DNA from: Saprospiraceae bacterium
Lineage (GTDB): Bacteria; Bacteroidota; Bacteroidia; Chitinophagales; Saprospiraceae
NCBI GenBank assembly: GCA_016787525.1
Contig: JAEUUP010000089.1
Coordinates: forward strand, 124,001-188,000
Direction: 5' to 3'
DNA length: 64,000 nt
Below, one piece after another: positions 63,107-64,000 of this stretch. The notes beneath the pieces are model-generated. The model was not told the DNA's origin. It did no database searches and was given only the letters and a program-made list of their open reading frames with translations. Within the stretch, counting starts at the first letter, position 1, and every line of letters begins with the position of its first letter. Made by a program: the position numbers and the translations under genes.

Positions 63107-64000
63107 TTACTTCCCACCGAACAATTCGTTCCAAGCTTTTTCATATTTATCGCCAGCTATCCATTTAGGCGGTGTGGCTCGATTGGCTATCAATCGCGCC
63201 GCATAGGCGTAGGCTTGGCAATATTTATGCAAATATGGGAAATCAATCGTTTCAGGATTGTCCGATGTTTGATGATAATATTTCATGATTTCCCCACCAA
63301 ATGTCTTCATACCTGGGGCAAAATTGGGCGCAGGAATGCCTTTTGCAGCAAAATTTACATTGTCAGAACGGTCAAACAGGTTCTGCTCAGGCGCAGAGTC
63401 ATCAATGATTTTAAGCCCAAAAGCTTTAGCGGATGTTTCCAGTTCTGCCTTTGCGTCAGTTCGACTCAACCCTATTGTGGTTAATAAACTTGTGTCATCA
63501 TAGCCTGCGCCATCACAATTGAGATTAAAAACGCACTGTTTCAAAGGTACAAGTGGGTGTTCCACGTAGTATTTACTTCCTAACAAACCAATCTCTTCGC
63601 CTGTATAGCCGATGAACAAAATCGAACGCTTCGTGCACATTTGGCTGAATGCCTTAGCCGCAAACAGCATAGCTGTTACACCAAACGCATTGTCTCTTGC
63701 ACCGTTTGAAATAGAGTCCGTTTTGTTGGTGCGATTGATGCCAATATGGTCAAAATGCGCTGATAGTACGATGTATTCCTTCTTCAAAACAGGGTCAGTT
63801 CCCTCCAAAACACCCGCTACATTGTAGGACACCACATTGGTTTCCTTTTTTTCGCTTGTGTGCATCGTCAAAGATTTGAGTTTATCTTTTGAAAAAGCAC
63901 CGCCTCGGGCAGCGTTCACCCACAAGTGAGGAATCGAACTTTCGGTTTTGTCAGAAGCCAATCGGAGGCTTTCAGACGTAAAAAAGCGCAGCAAATTTTT
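63107..64000 (-). CDS. M28-family metallopeptidase, partial (5' end outside window)
   Basis: The C-terminal 295 or so residues of a zinc aminopeptidase; the start lies beyond the window edge. Metal and catalytic residues are visible in order: SAHFDHIG (His), GARDNAFGV (Asp), YTGEEIGLLGS (Glu pair), LNCDGAGYDD (Asp) and YYHQTSDN (His). Such enzymes release amino acids from peptides, usually as secreted or lipid-anchored proteins; the signal region is not available. Word at 63085 follows its stop. Confidence 0.9.
   Translation of the reverse strand, partial: KNLLRFFTSESLRLASDKTESSIPHLWVNAARGGAFSKDKLKSLTMHTSEKKETNVVSYNVAGVLEGTDPVLKKEYIVLSAHFDHIGINRTNKTDSISNGARDNAFGVTAMLFAAKAFSQMCTKRSILFIGYTGEEIGLLGSKYYVEHPLVPLKQCVFNLNCDGAGYDDTSLLTTIGLSRTDAKAELETSAKAFGLKIIDDSAPEQNLFDRSDNVNFAAKGIPAPNFAPGMKTFGGEIMKYYHQTSDNPETIDFPYLHKYCQAYAYAARLIANRATPPKWIAGDKYEKAWNELFGGK

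Overview
The window is a 64 kb piece of a Bacteroidota chromosome, with base composition near 40% GC by eye. Three things point there. Two proteins end in type IX secretion type A sorting domains (15404-16987, 55721-58354) and one ends in a gliding-motility-type (type B) C-terminal domain (49540-51780). Several genes have the Bacteroidota promoter form, a T-rich TTTG box, a spacer of 21-22 bases and TAnnTTTG. The housekeeping proteins look like those of this phylum. A Saprospiria or Chitinophagia relative is a reasonable guess, but it cannot be settled from the sequence alone. No rRNA, transposase, prophage or CRISPR array is visible.

Layout. 1-12 kb: a two-component pair with a membrane protein between its halves, a thioredoxin-like/TPR protein, a sugar-type transporter, a KAS III enzyme, a secreted protein, a deformylase, a TonB-like C-terminal protein, and dnaK followed by a 48-residue secreted peptide. 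12-17 kb: a TonB-dependent receptor and a secreted hydrolase-fold protein. 17-37 kb: one FemAB-like gene, then about nineteen minus-strand genes. These form a surface-polysaccharide locus (WecB, membrane mannosyltransferase-like protein, polymerase, glycosyltransferases, ManC, Fcl, PIG-L deacetylase, WecA-type initiator, WlbB/WlbC-type sugar enzymes) headed by a NusG/RfaH-like antiterminator. Upstream in the same direction lie LhgO, a winged-helix regulator, the heptose genes gmhA and hldD, and an enoyl-CoA hydratase. 37-47.5 kb: mostly housekeeping genes (DUF1573 lipoprotein, aldehyde dehydrogenase, scpA, tRNA-Leu, rpe, rbfA, rsmG, DUF177-rpmF, ridA, trpS). 47.5-64 kb: sulfatase, secreted adhesin-like proteins, aspS, a PAP2/haloperoxidase lipoprotein, serA, a GSCFA protein, a glutamate-cysteine-ligase-like/CBS protein and part of an M28 peptidase.

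The main discovery is a short dispersed word that no gene explains. CCCCTCAGTA occurs 64 times on the two strands together (38 in one orientation, 26 in the other), about once per kilobase, where chance would give well under one. It lies inside genes of every kind, in five of the six possible reading frames (the sixth would put a stop codon in frame), and also in intergenic hairpins. Copies fall almost equally on sense and antisense strands, so the signal is read in DNA, not RNA. The length, density, lack of strand bias and presence in terminators closely resemble the DNA uptake sequences of Neisseria and Pasteurellaceae. I propose a DNA-uptake-type or similar genome-wide recognition sequence in a Bacteroidota; the function is inference. 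Other unusual structures are a nested inverted-repeat element (53857-54072), a 105-base tandem duplication (58508-58717), a four-copy repeat family that supplies the end of a gene (59947-60134), and a perfect inverted repeat over a promoter (34435-34461).
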